Positions 39,065 through 46,203 of a DNA stretch of 64,000 nucleotides are shown one piece after another. Numbering within the stretch: the first letter of the stretch is position 1; every line of letters starts with the position of its first letter. This stretch comes from Murimonas intestini. GTDB taxonomy: Bacteria; Bacillota; Clostridia; Lachnospirales; Lachnospiraceae. A program made the translations under genes and the position numbers. The notes under the pieces were generated by a model. That model worked only from the letters and a program-made list of their open reading frames with translations. It had not been told where the DNA came from and made no database searches. The stretch spans positions 41,161 to 105,160 of the forward strand of contig QGGY01000020.1 of NCBI GenBank assembly GCA_003148945.1, written 5' to 3'.

Positions 39065-39722
39065 TATATCTGCATTTGATTCGAAAGAATATGATATGCA
39101 AATTAAACGTACACTTCCATACTATGATGAAATTTATCAGCAAGTGGTTGATTTAGTTAAGACCTGCAATCCTAATGCGTTAAATTGGCTTGATGTAGGA
39201 TGCGGGACTGGTAAAATGGCTGAAATAGCTTTTAAAAATATTGAAGTAGAAAAATTTACTTTTTGTGATTGTTCATTTAAAATGCTTGAAATTGCAAAAG
39301 AAAGATTCACCTATCCAAATACAGAATTTATTTTATGTGATATTCAAGAAATATCATATTTTAATGAGTATAATGTTATAACCGCAATACAGGTAAACCA
39401 CTATCTGCAGAGAGAAGAGCGTAAGAAAGCTGTCCAGAGCTGTTACCAGTCATTAAAAGAAAATGGCATATTTATAAGTTTTGAAAATTTTGCTCCATTT
39501 AGCGATTTTGGGGAAAAGATATATTTAAACAGATGGGAAGAGTATCAAAAGAAACAGGGAAGAACTTCTTTAGAAACCAATAACCATATAAACCGTTATA
39601 ACAGGGATTATTTTCCTATTACCATAACTGAACATCTGGAATTGTTTAATAACTGCGGTTTTAGAGCTGCAGAAATTTTGTGGGTTTCTAATATGCAGGT
39701 TGGCATTTGGGGGATAAAATAA
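39054..39722 (+). CDS. Class I SAM-dependent methyltransferase
   Basis: A 222-residue methyltransferase with the SAM-binding motif WLDVGCGTGKMAEIA, the acidic CDCSFKMLEIAKE and the post-I ILCDIQEI. The start is TTG 39054 inside the end of the ATPase gene, with GAAGGTG upstream. It is the last gene of the ABC operon. The substrate is unknown. A small-molecule or peptide target is plausible given the bacteriocin-type transporter. Confidence 0.8.
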   Translation: MNDNISAFDSKEYDMQIKRTLPYYDEIYQQVVDLVKTCNPNALNWLDVGCGTGKMAEIAFKNIEVEKFTFCDCSFKMLEIAKERFTYPNTEFILCDIQEISYFNEYNVITAIQVNHYLQREERKKAVQSCYQSLKENGIFISFENFAPFSDFGEKIYLNRWEEYQKKQGRTSLETNNHINRYNRDYFPITITEHLELFNNCGFRAAEILWVSNMQVGIWGIK

Positions 39723-39758
39723 ATTTCATGTCCAATTCGAATTTTTGAATGGAAAACA

Positions 39759-39812
39759 TCCATCTCTTAAGCAGAAAGCCAGCGGTTAGAATCCTCTCAG
39801 AAACACTGAAAA
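39759..39812 (+). pseudogene. Decayed copy of the 3' half of tRNA-Arg (right island boundary)
   Basis: This 54-base stretch aligns without gaps to 28475-28528, the anticodon arm to just past the 3' end of tRNA-Arg(CCU). It has 44 identical positions, including the CCAGCGGTT T-arm block. Most differences are G to A or C to T, as in a site decaying under AT-biased mutation. A terminator follows, as it follows the real tRNA. It is best read as the old right attachment site (attR) of the island or as a dead tRNA duplicate. Confidence 0.75.
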
Positions 39813-39853
39813 GACGCTGAAGACCTTAACAGTAAGGTTTCCAGCGTCTTTTT
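39811..39853. terminator. Terminator at the right end of the island
   Basis: AAGACGCTG and CAGCGTCTT with inner ACCTTA/TAAGGT form a stable stem followed by five T residues. It also serves as a backstop for the converging blaR1 gene. Confidence 0.85.
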
Positions 39854-39875
39854 AGCAATTTTTATTTCTACTCTA

Positions 39876-41702
39876 TTAATAAATAATCCCTTTATCCCTC
39901 AGAATAGTAAGGGCGATCTGCGAGGCGGTTTTTCCATCTGCATTTTTGTCTCCCTGTATATTTACAGCAAACGCATAATTACTGCCCTCCGCCTCAGTAC
40001 AGCCGATAAACCAGCCGTTTATGTCATTTCCTTCGATACTTCCTGTGCCTGTCTTCCCATACAGTCTGATATTTCCCATATCTGAAATAAGAAGTGCATT
40101 TTTTACAGCCTGCACATTTTGTTCTGTAAAATCCCATGCATCGCTAAAAAGGCGGGCCAGTAATTCTGCCTGCTCTACCGGTGATATTTTTAGAGAAGAT
40201 TCAAGCCAAAACTCATCAAGTCCTCCGGACAGGTCGCGATTTCCGTATCCGATCTCGTTTATATATCTGCTGATCTCCTTGACTCCTGTTCTGCGGTCCA
40301 GCTCCTGGAAGTACCAGTTTACTGAATTTTTGAGAGCTGAATCCAGATTTTGGTCCTTGTTCCATGCTTCAAATGGATATTGTGTGTGATCCCATTCAAT
40401 AAAAGAACTGGAATTAGATACAGAGCCTGCATCCAATCCAAAAAGGCCGCTGTATATCTTAAAAGTAGAATCAGGAGATACACGTTTTTCAGCTGTTTTT
40501 CGGTTGTAGATATTCCAGGAGTCAGAGGAGATATCATAGAGCACAAAGGTTCCGTCATAACCGGAAAAATAAGTAGACAGATCTTCATAAGCAACAGTCT
40601 TATTTGAAGAGATCTGATAAATATCATCAGCTTGGGCATTCAGGCTAAGGGCAGGAGCACAGCCCAGAACCAGGGCAGCTGCCAGAAGATAAGTGCAGAT
40701 ACCTTTTATTCTTACGTGTCTGGAATAGCCATTATAAGAGGCTATATTTACGATCCTTTTCTGGATCTGTTTCAGGCTTCCGCCTATGCCTGCCGCGGAA
40801 GAAAACGGTGCTGCAGGTACCTTGTCCGCAAAATGTATCAATGTCCTGCCATAGTCGGTGTAATCATTTTCATCCAGCAGGTTCAGCACAAATGTATCAC
40901 AGGCAATTTCCCTGTCCGAGCGCATCTCTTTAACTGCGTACCAGATTATTGGATTAAACCAGTACAGAGTGCAGGCGGCATTCATAAGAAAATTGATCAG
41001 GGAATCAAAATGCCTGCAGTGTCCCAGCTCATGCAGAAGTATATAGCGCAGCGCCTTTTTTCCTGAGCGTGAATCATTAAAATCAGAGATCATATGTATT
41101 GGGACATATATCCTGGGATTTATCAGGCCGGCTGCCACAGGGGATTTCAGGAATGCCGTGCTGTATATGGGGATATTTCTTTTGCAGCCTATATCCCGGA
41201 GACATTGCCTGTATACAAGCCTGACAGCCCTGTTCTGTAATGGCAGCGCTGATTTTTTCAGAGCCCTGAGACGAAGCGAGGAACGTATCAGCAAAAAGAG
41301 CATTCCAAGTATTCCAAGGACCCAGACGGCACATACTGCGTACCAGATCAGGGAGGAAGCGTGGTTTGATACAGAGACTGAAAAATCCTCTGCCCAGTTT
41401 AGCGCACCGCTGCCTGTGACAGGTGATGATGGCACGGCAGGACTGGAAGAAGAATGCATGGTAAAATCAAATAATTTCCCTATCCAGCCATTAAAAATAC
41501 CCTGATATGAAGTGTTTAAAGGAATAAATGGCATCGTAAGAAGAGCCAGAAACAGAAACCACAGATTATATTGTATCCTCTGTGAAACCTGGTTCTTCAG
41601 AATACGCTTGCTCAGGAAGAAAACGGCGGAAAAAAGCATCAGAAGAAGATTGCTGCTTAGAAAGTGCATGGTAAAAGAAGGAATCAGATTACCTGCCGGC
41701 AT
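39876..41702 (-). CDS. blaR1: BlaR1/MecR1-type beta-lactam sensor-transducer
   Basis: A 608-residue membrane receptor. The N-terminal M56 metallopeptidase domain has several membrane segments and the zinc motif HELGH at residues 224-228. A further membrane segment (about 337-355) leads to an extracellular penicillin-binding, class D beta-lactamase-like domain with active Ser412 in STFK and KTG at 550-552. Acylation by a beta-lactam would activate the protease and relieve BlaI repression. It starts directly after the blaI stop. No beta-lactamase gene lies nearby. Confidence 0.92.
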   Translation of the reverse strand: MPAGNLIPSFTMHFLSSNLLLMLFSAVFFLSKRILKNQVSQRIQYNLWFLFLALLTMPFIPLNTSYQGIFNGWIGKLFDFTMHSSSSPAVPSSPVTGSGALNWAEDFSVSVSNHASSLIWYAVCAVWVLGILGMLFLLIRSSLRLRALKKSALPLQNRAVRLVYRQCLRDIGCKRNIPIYSTAFLKSPVAAGLINPRIYVPIHMISDFNDSRSGKKALRYILLHELGHCRHFDSLINFLMNAACTLYWFNPIIWYAVKEMRSDREIACDTFVLNLLDENDYTDYGRTLIHFADKVPAAPFSSAAGIGGSLKQIQKRIVNIASYNGYSRHVRIKGICTYLLAAALVLGCAPALSLNAQADDIYQISSNKTVAYEDLSTYFSGYDGTFVLYDISSDSWNIYNRKTAEKRVSPDSTFKIYSGLFGLDAGSVSNSSSFIEWDHTQYPFEAWNKDQNLDSALKNSVNWYFQELDRRTGVKEISRYINEIGYGNRDLSGGLDEFWLESSLKISPVEQAELLARLFSDAWDFTEQNVQAVKNALLISDMGNIRLYGKTGTGSIEGNDINGWFIGCTEAEGSNYAFAVNIQGDKNADGKTASQIALTILRDKGIIY

Positions 41703-42089
41703 TTATGATCCCTCCTTCTTATTCCTCTCTGAGAGGAGTTTGTTTAAGCTGGCAATATCCTGATCCGTAAGATGGTCACTATCCAGGTATGCGGATACCA
41801 TTGAAACGATGTTGCCGTCATAGTAGCGGTTCAGAAAACTGTCACTCTCATGGTTTACATATTCATCTTCTCTCACCAGCGGTGTATATACAAAGACCCG
41901 GCCCTGTTTTTCATATGTTACTGCACCTTTCTGGACAAGGCGCTTCAGCAGGGTCTGTATAGTTTTTGGCTTCCACTGTGTGGTGCGGGTCAGCTTCTCT
42001 GTCACTTCATTCGTGTTTATGGGCGCATGATTCCATACAACCTTCATGACTTCGAATTCTGCCTCGGATATCTGCGGCAATGATCTCAT
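41703..42089 (-). CDS. blaI: BlaI/MecI-type transcriptional repressor
   Basis: A 128-residue winged-helix repressor: LPQISEAEFEVMKVVWNHAPINTNEVTEKL, RTTQWKPKTIQTLLKRLVQKGAV and a C-terminal dimerisation helix region. The pattern is that of BlaI/MecI, which is cleaved when BlaR1 is acylated. It is adjacent to blaR1 with no gap. Only 35 bases separate it from the DtxR-type gene upstream, leaving little room for a separate operator. Confidence 0.92.
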   Translation of the reverse strand: MRSLPQISEAEFEVMKVVWNHAPINTNEVTEKLTRTTQWKPKTIQTLLKRLVQKGAVTYEKQGRVFVYTPLVREDEYVNHESDSFLNRYYDGNIVSMVSAYLDSDHLTDQDIASLNKLLSERNKKEGS

Positions 42090-42124
42090 AATAATTCTCC
42101 TTAGTCTCAGAAGACAGGTAAAAG

Positions 42125-42490
42125 TTATTTTGAACTGATGTGTTTTTTTATGGCATCGAAGCTCTCCTTGCTGATAACATGTTCAATGCGGCAGGCATCG
42201 TTTGCAGCGGTTTCACTGTCGACTCCAAGTCTTTCCAGCCAGGAGGAGAGCAGTTCGTGGCGCTCATATATCATTTCAGCAATTGCACGTCCTGATTCTG
42301 TCAGATAAATATATCCTTCCTTTGTTACAGAGATCTGGTTCGTCTCACGCAGGTTTTTCATAGCTACACTTACACTGGACTTTTTAAATCCAAGCTCTTC
42401 GGCTATATCCACGGAGCGGACAACAGGATGGACTTTGCTCAGCATCAGGATGGTTTCTAAATAATTTTCTGCTGATTCAGTAACATTCAT
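42125..42490 (-). CDS. DtxR/MntR-family metal-dependent repressor
   Basis: A 121-residue repressor with the DtxR helix-turn-helix (VVRSVDIAEELGFKKSSVSVAMKNL) and the metal-binding and dimerisation helices (ERHELLSSWLERLGV, DACRIEHVIS). It lacks the SH3-like third domain, as MntR and many clostridial iron regulators do. It diverges from the feo operon, whose promoter carries a DtxR-type palindrome, so it is probably its Fe(II)-dependent repressor. ATG 42490 has GAGGTG six bases upstream; longer starts up to 42598 do not fit the family. Confidence 0.88.
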   Translation of the reverse strand: MNVTESAENYLETILMLSKVHPVVRSVDIAEELGFKKSSVSVAMKNLRETNQISVTKEGYIYLTESGRAIAEMIYERHELLSSWLERLGVDSETAANDACRIEHVISKESFDAIKKHISSK

Positions 42491-42539
42491 TAGCATCACC
42501 TCTTGCTTTTTAGTATGTGGGTAAGTAGCTGTTTCAGCT

Positions 42540-42568
42540 ATTGTAACATACTTCAGCCATAACATCAA
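42540..42568 (-). promoter_or_regulatory. Promoter of the DtxR-type gene, with a palindrome
   Basis: On the minus strand TTGATG, a 17-base spacer and TACAAT fit a housekeeping promoter. The start region lies inside an imperfect palindrome (AGTATGT...ACATACT with TAGCTG/CAGCTA, 42512-42552), a possible autoregulatory operator. Confidence 0.55.
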
Positions 42569-42626
42569 AGGAATAAAACAGCAGGTCTGATAATTCATTA
42601 ATGAGAAAAATTTATCAAAAATGTTA

Positions 42627-42664
42627 TTGACAACTAATCAAGGTTAGAATATACTAACCTTGAT
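42627..42664 (+). promoter_or_regulatory. feo operon promoter overlapped by DtxR-like operator
   Basis: TTGACA (42627-42632), a 17-base spacer and TATACT (42650-42655) form a near-consensus promoter. The perfect inverted repeat ATCAAGGTTAG-N6-CTAACCTTGAT (42637-42664) covers the spacer and the -10 box. Its half-site AGGTTAG matches the DtxR/IdeR consensus half-site. A bound repressor would block polymerase directly. Confidence 0.85.
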
Positions 42665-42707
42665 AATAAAACTGGTTTCCTATTAAAATATTACAAGAAG
42701 AAAGAAG

Positions 42708-42929
42708 ATGAGATATATGCCTTTAACAATGGCCACAGCAGGTGAAAAAAATATTATCCGTAAAATCGGGGGAAAAGAAGAGACAAGGCGTTTTCTGGAA
42801 AATCTGGGATTTGTTGCCGGAGGGGACGTCACTGTTGTATCTGAGATTGGCGGCAATATGATAGTAAATGTGAAAGATTCCAGAGTTGCCATCGGAAAAG
42901 ATATGGCAAATAAGATCATGGTAGGCTGA
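42708..42929 (+). CDS. feoA: Ferrous iron transport protein A (first copy)
   Basis: A 73-residue SH3-like FeoA protein: MPLTMATAGEKNIIRKIGGKEETRRFLENLGFVAGGDVTVV. It is a cytoplasmic partner of FeoB. An internal ATG at 42717 (MPLTMA) is an alternative start. It is the first gene of the iron-regulated operon and is 11 bases from a second feoA. Confidence 0.9.
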   Translation: MRYMPLTMATAGEKNIIRKIGGKEETRRFLENLGFVAGGDVTVVSEIGGNMIVNVKDSRVAIGKDMANKIMVG

Positions 42930-42940
42930 GAGGAGAGAAG

Positions 42941-43162
42941 ATGAAGACATTAAGAGAGGTCCCGTGCGGACAGAATGCAAAGGTAACCAGGCTCACAGGG
43001 GAGGGGCCGGTCAGAAGACGTATTATGGATATGGGGATCACGAAGGGTGTGGATGTCTTTGTAAGGAAAGTCGCCCCGCTGGGAGATCCGGTTGAAGTGA
43101 CAGTGAGAGGTTATGAGCTTTCTTTGAGAAAAGCAGATGCAGAGATGATCATAGTAGAGTGA
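42941..43162 (+). CDS. feoA: Ferrous iron transport protein A (second copy)
   Basis: A second 73-residue FeoA, with the typical LREVPCGQNAKVTRLTGEGPVRRRIMDMGITKGVDVFVRKVAPLGDPVEV pattern. It is clearly diverged from the first copy, so the two are not a recent duplication. Tandem FeoA proteins before FeoB are common in Clostridia. GAGGAGAG precedes the ATG. Confidence 0.92.
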   Translation: MKTLREVPCGQNAKVTRLTGEGPVRRRIMDMGITKGVDVFVRKVAPLGDPVEVTVRGYELSLRKADAEMIIVE

Positions 43163-43206
43163 GAGAGCGCAGATAGCATTTAGATGATGCGGGAAAGAGG
43201 TAAAAG

Positions 43207-45393
43207 ATGTCGATAAAAATTGCGTTAGCAGGTAATCCCAACAGCGGAAAGACGACGCTGTTCAATGCTTTAACGGGTTCTAATCAGTTTGTGGGAAACT
43301 GGCCCGGCGTTACTGTGGAAAAGAAGGAGGGCAAGCTTAAAGGGCACAAGGATGTGATCATAATGGACCTTCCGGGAATCTATTCCCTGTCGCCCTATAC
43401 CCTGGAAGAAGTGGTGGCCAGAAACTACCTGATCGGAGAAAGGCCGGATGCGATTTTAAATATTGTAGACGGAACGAATATTGAACGAAACCTTTATCTT
43501 TCAACACAGCTTCTGGAACTGGGCATTCCCGTCATAATGGCTGTAAATATGATGGACCTGGTTGAAAAGAACGGAGATAAGATCCATATTAATAAACTGA
43601 GGCAGAAGCTGGGATGCGAAGTAATTGAGATATCCGCCCTTAAAGGGACTGGAATCAGGGAGGCGGCAGAAAAGGCTGTTGCCCTGGCGGGAAAGAAAAA
43701 TGCAGAACCTGCTGTACATAAGTTTGCGGCCGGGGTAGAAAGTACTCTGGATGAGATAGAGTCCAGGCTGGACGACAGTATTCCCGAAAGGCAGAAGCGC
43801 TTTTTTGCAGTAAAGCTTCTGGAAAAGGATGATAAGATCCAGACTCAGATGAAATCTGTGCCGGATGTGTCAGATGTAATATCCAGGATTGAAAAAGAGA
43901 TGGATGATGACACTGAGAGTATCATTACAAATGAGAGATACGTATTTATATCCTCTATCATAGATGAATGCTGTACAAAAAACAGAAAAAGAAGGATGAC
44001 AACTTCTGATAAGATAGACAGGGTGGTTACAAACAGGTGGCTGGCACTCCCTATATTTGCAGCTGTGATGGTCATAGTTTATCTGGTATCTGTATCTACT
44101 GTGGGGACATGGGCCACTGACTGGATGAATGACGGTGTTTTTGGGGACGGATGGAGCTTATTTGGGCTTGTGCAGGTGCCCGGTATCCCTTCTGTTCTGG
44201 AAGGCGGCCTTGATGCCATTGGATGTGCTGTATGGCTGAAGGGACTTATATTAGACGGTATTGTAGCCGGAGTCGGCGCTGTTCTGGGATTTGTTCCCCA
44301 GATGCTTGTATTATTTATTTTTCTGGCTTTCCTGGAAGCATGCGGTTACATGGCCAGAGTTGCATTTATCATGGACAGGATTTTCAGAAAATTCGGTCTT
44401 TCAGGAAAATCATTTATCCCCATGCTTATTGGAAGCGGCTGTGGAGTTCCCGGGATCATGGCCTCAAGAACAATAGAAAATGACAGAGACCGCAAGATGA
44501 CGATCATGACAACTACTTTCATTCCATGCGGGGCAAAACTCCCGATAATAGCATTAATAGCAGGAGCGCTGTTCGGGGGCGCATGGTGGGTGGCGCCCAG
44601 TGCATATTTTGTAGGTATCGCGGCAATCATCTGCTCGGGGATCATATTAAAGAAAACAAAAATGTTTGCAGGGGATCCTGCTCCCTTTGTAATGGAGCTG
44701 CCGGCTTACCATATGCCTACTGTGGGAAATATACTCAGGAGCATGTGGGAACGGGGATGGTCCTTCATTAAGAAGGCCGGCACGATCATTCTTTTATCAA
44801 CGATAGTAGTATGGTTCACCACATACTTCGGCTGGATAGACGGACAGTTCAGGATGCTGGAGGATATGGAGCTGGACCACAGTATCCTTGCAGCAATTGG
44901 AAATGCAGTGAGCTGGATATTCATACCTCTTGGATGGGGTGACTGGAAGTCCGCCGTGGCTGCTATCACAGGACTGGTGGCAAAAGAAAATGTTGTGGGT
45001 ACTTTTGGCATCCTTTATGGATTTGCCGAGGTGGCAGAAGACGGATCAGAGATATGGGGAACTCTTGCAGGAAGCATGACGGCTGTGGCAGCATATTCAT
45101 TCCTGATATTTAACCTTCTGTGTGCTCCATGCTTTGCAGCGATGGGAGCTATCAAAAGGGAGATGAATAATGCCAAATGGTTCTGGTTTGCCATTGGATA
45201 CCAGACAGGACTTGCATATGTAGTTTCGCTTTGTGTATACCAGATTGGGAGCCTTATAACAGGAGGTTCTTTTGGAATCTGGACCGCAGCTGCATTTTTA
45301 CTGGTAATTGGATTTTTGTACCTGCTCTTCAGGCCATACAGGGAGAGCAGCACCCTCAGGGTAAATATGAAAGGTATGGCAAAAGCTAAGTAG
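43207..45393 (+). CDS. feoB: Ferrous iron transporter FeoB
   Basis: A 728-residue Fe(II) transporter with an N-terminal G domain (G1 GNPNSGKTT at 8-16, G3 DLPG, G4 NMMD), a helical linker domain, and a polytopic C-terminal part with two Gate motifs (YMARVAFIMDRIFRKFGLSGKSFIPMLIG and later CAPCFAA). The conserved GCGVPGIMASRTI stretch is present. It takes up iron across the cytoplasmic membrane. It is 44 bases downstream of the second feoA. Confidence 0.96.
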   Translation: MSIKIALAGNPNSGKTTLFNALTGSNQFVGNWPGVTVEKKEGKLKGHKDVIIMDLPGIYSLSPYTLEEVVARNYLIGERPDAILNIVDGTNIERNLYLSTQLLELGIPVIMAVNMMDLVEKNGDKIHINKLRQKLGCEVIEISALKGTGIREAAEKAVALAGKKNAEPAVHKFAAGVESTLDEIESRLDDSIPERQKRFFAVKLLEKDDKIQTQMKSVPDVSDVISRIEKEMDDDTESIITNERYVFISSIIDECCTKNRKRRMTTSDKIDRVVTNRWLALPIFAAVMVIVYLVSVSTVGTWATDWMNDGVFGDGWSLFGLVQVPGIPSVLEGGLDAIGCAVWLKGLILDGIVAGVGAVLGFVPQMLVLFIFLAFLEACGYMARVAFIMDRIFRKFGLSGKSFIPMLIGSGCGVPGIMASRTIENDRDRKMTIMTTTFIPCGAKLPIIALIAGALFGGAWWVAPSAYFVGIAAIICSGIILKKTKMFAGDPAPFVMELPAYHMPTVGNILRSMWERGWSFIKKAGTIILLSTIVVWFTTYFGWIDGQFRMLEDMELDHSILAAIGNAVSWIFIPLGWGDWKSAVAAITGLVAKENVVGTFGILYGFAEVAEDGSEIWGTLAGSMTAVAAYSFLIFNLLCAPCFAAMGAIKREMNNAKWFWFAIGYQTGLAYVVSLCVYQIGSLITGGSFGIWTAAAFLLVIGFLYLLFRPYRESSTLRVNMKGMAKAK

Positions 45394-45447
45394 CAGTGCT
45401 GAAGAAACTTGCAGATTTGATAGAAACTATAGACAGGAGGTCTGTAA

Positions 45448-45591
45448 ATGGGAACTATAATTGTTGGAATGATTGTCCTGTGCGTCATCGGGCTGGTTGT
45501 CAGGAGTATGGTAAAGGATAAGAAAAGCGGTAAATCCATCCAATGCGGCGGCAGCTGCAGCCATTGCGGCGGACAGTGCCACATGAGATAA
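45448..45591 (+). CDS. FeoB-associated Cys-rich membrane mini-protein
   Basis: A 47-residue protein, too short for most gene finders. One membrane helix (IIVGMIVLCVIGLVVRSMV) is followed by a basic stretch and a Cys-rich tail (QCGGSCSHCGGQCH). This matches the FeoB-associated Cys-rich membrane protein family, thought to assist FeoB. AGGAGGT lies seven bases before the ATG. The four cysteines and the histidine could bind iron. Confidence 0.9.
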   Translation: MGTIIVGMIVLCVIGLVVRSMVKDKKSGKSIQCGGSCSHCGGQCHMR

Positions 45592-45595
45592 CCGT

Positions 45596-46015
45596 ATGGG
45601 AACTCAAATGCAGAAAGAATTGGTGATCAGGAAGCTTAAGGAGCAGGGATGCAGGATCACCAGGCAGAGAATGATACTTCTGGATATTATACTGGAGGAT
45701 GACTGTTCATGCTGTAAGGAAATTTACTATAAAGCATCCCGCCTGGATAAAAGGATAGGACCTGCCACAGTATACAGAATGGTAAATACGCTGGAGGAGA
45801 TTGGGGCTATCAGCCGTAAGAATATGTATAAGATATCATGCTCAAAGGACTGCAGAGCTGGGGAGGCATGCAGGATAGAACTGGATGACGGCACATTCCT
45901 CCATCTTACAGGGGAGGAATGGAACAGGGTCCTGGAAAATGGACTGAAAAGCGGCGGCTACCTGAAAGAGCAGAAGGTTGTGGCAGCAGCATTGAAAAAA
46001 TGTGATTGCGGCTGA
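45596..46015 (+). CDS. Fur-family-like transcriptional regulator
   Basis: A 139-residue protein whose N-terminal half is a Fur winged helix (GCRITRQRMILLDIILEDDCSCCKEIYYKASRLDKRIGPATVYRMVNTLEEIGAI). The C-terminal half lacks the HHxHx2CxxC-like metal sites of canonical Fur and instead has scattered cysteines (SCSKDCRAGEACR, KCDCG). It may therefore sense something else or rely on another metal site. It ends the feo operon, five bases after the mini-protein. Confidence 0.75.
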   Translation: MGTQMQKELVIRKLKEQGCRITRQRMILLDIILEDDCSCCKEIYYKASRLDKRIGPATVYRMVNTLEEIGAISRKNMYKISCSKDCRAGEACRIELDDGTFLHLTGEEWNRVLENGLKSGGYLKEQKVVAAALKKCDCG

Positions 46016-46047
46016 TAAAAGGCTGCCGGAAAGTTTAAATTATATGG

Positions 46048-46093
46048 ACACCGGGTATGTATAAGGCTTGAAGCCTTTCATATCCGGTGTTTT
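46048..46093 (+). terminator. Terminator of the feo operon
   Basis: ACACCGGGTATG pairs with CATATCCGGTGT around an inner AGGCTTGAAGCCT hairpin, and TTTTCT follows. Confidence 0.8.
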
Positions 46094-46203
46094 CTGCTGT
46101 GCAGATTATTCTCTGTTTACTCTCTGTTATATTGCCTTTTAACATGGTTTGATATATTATAAGTATAAGCGTTAAATAACCATAGAAGGATTAGGGAGTA
46201 CTT

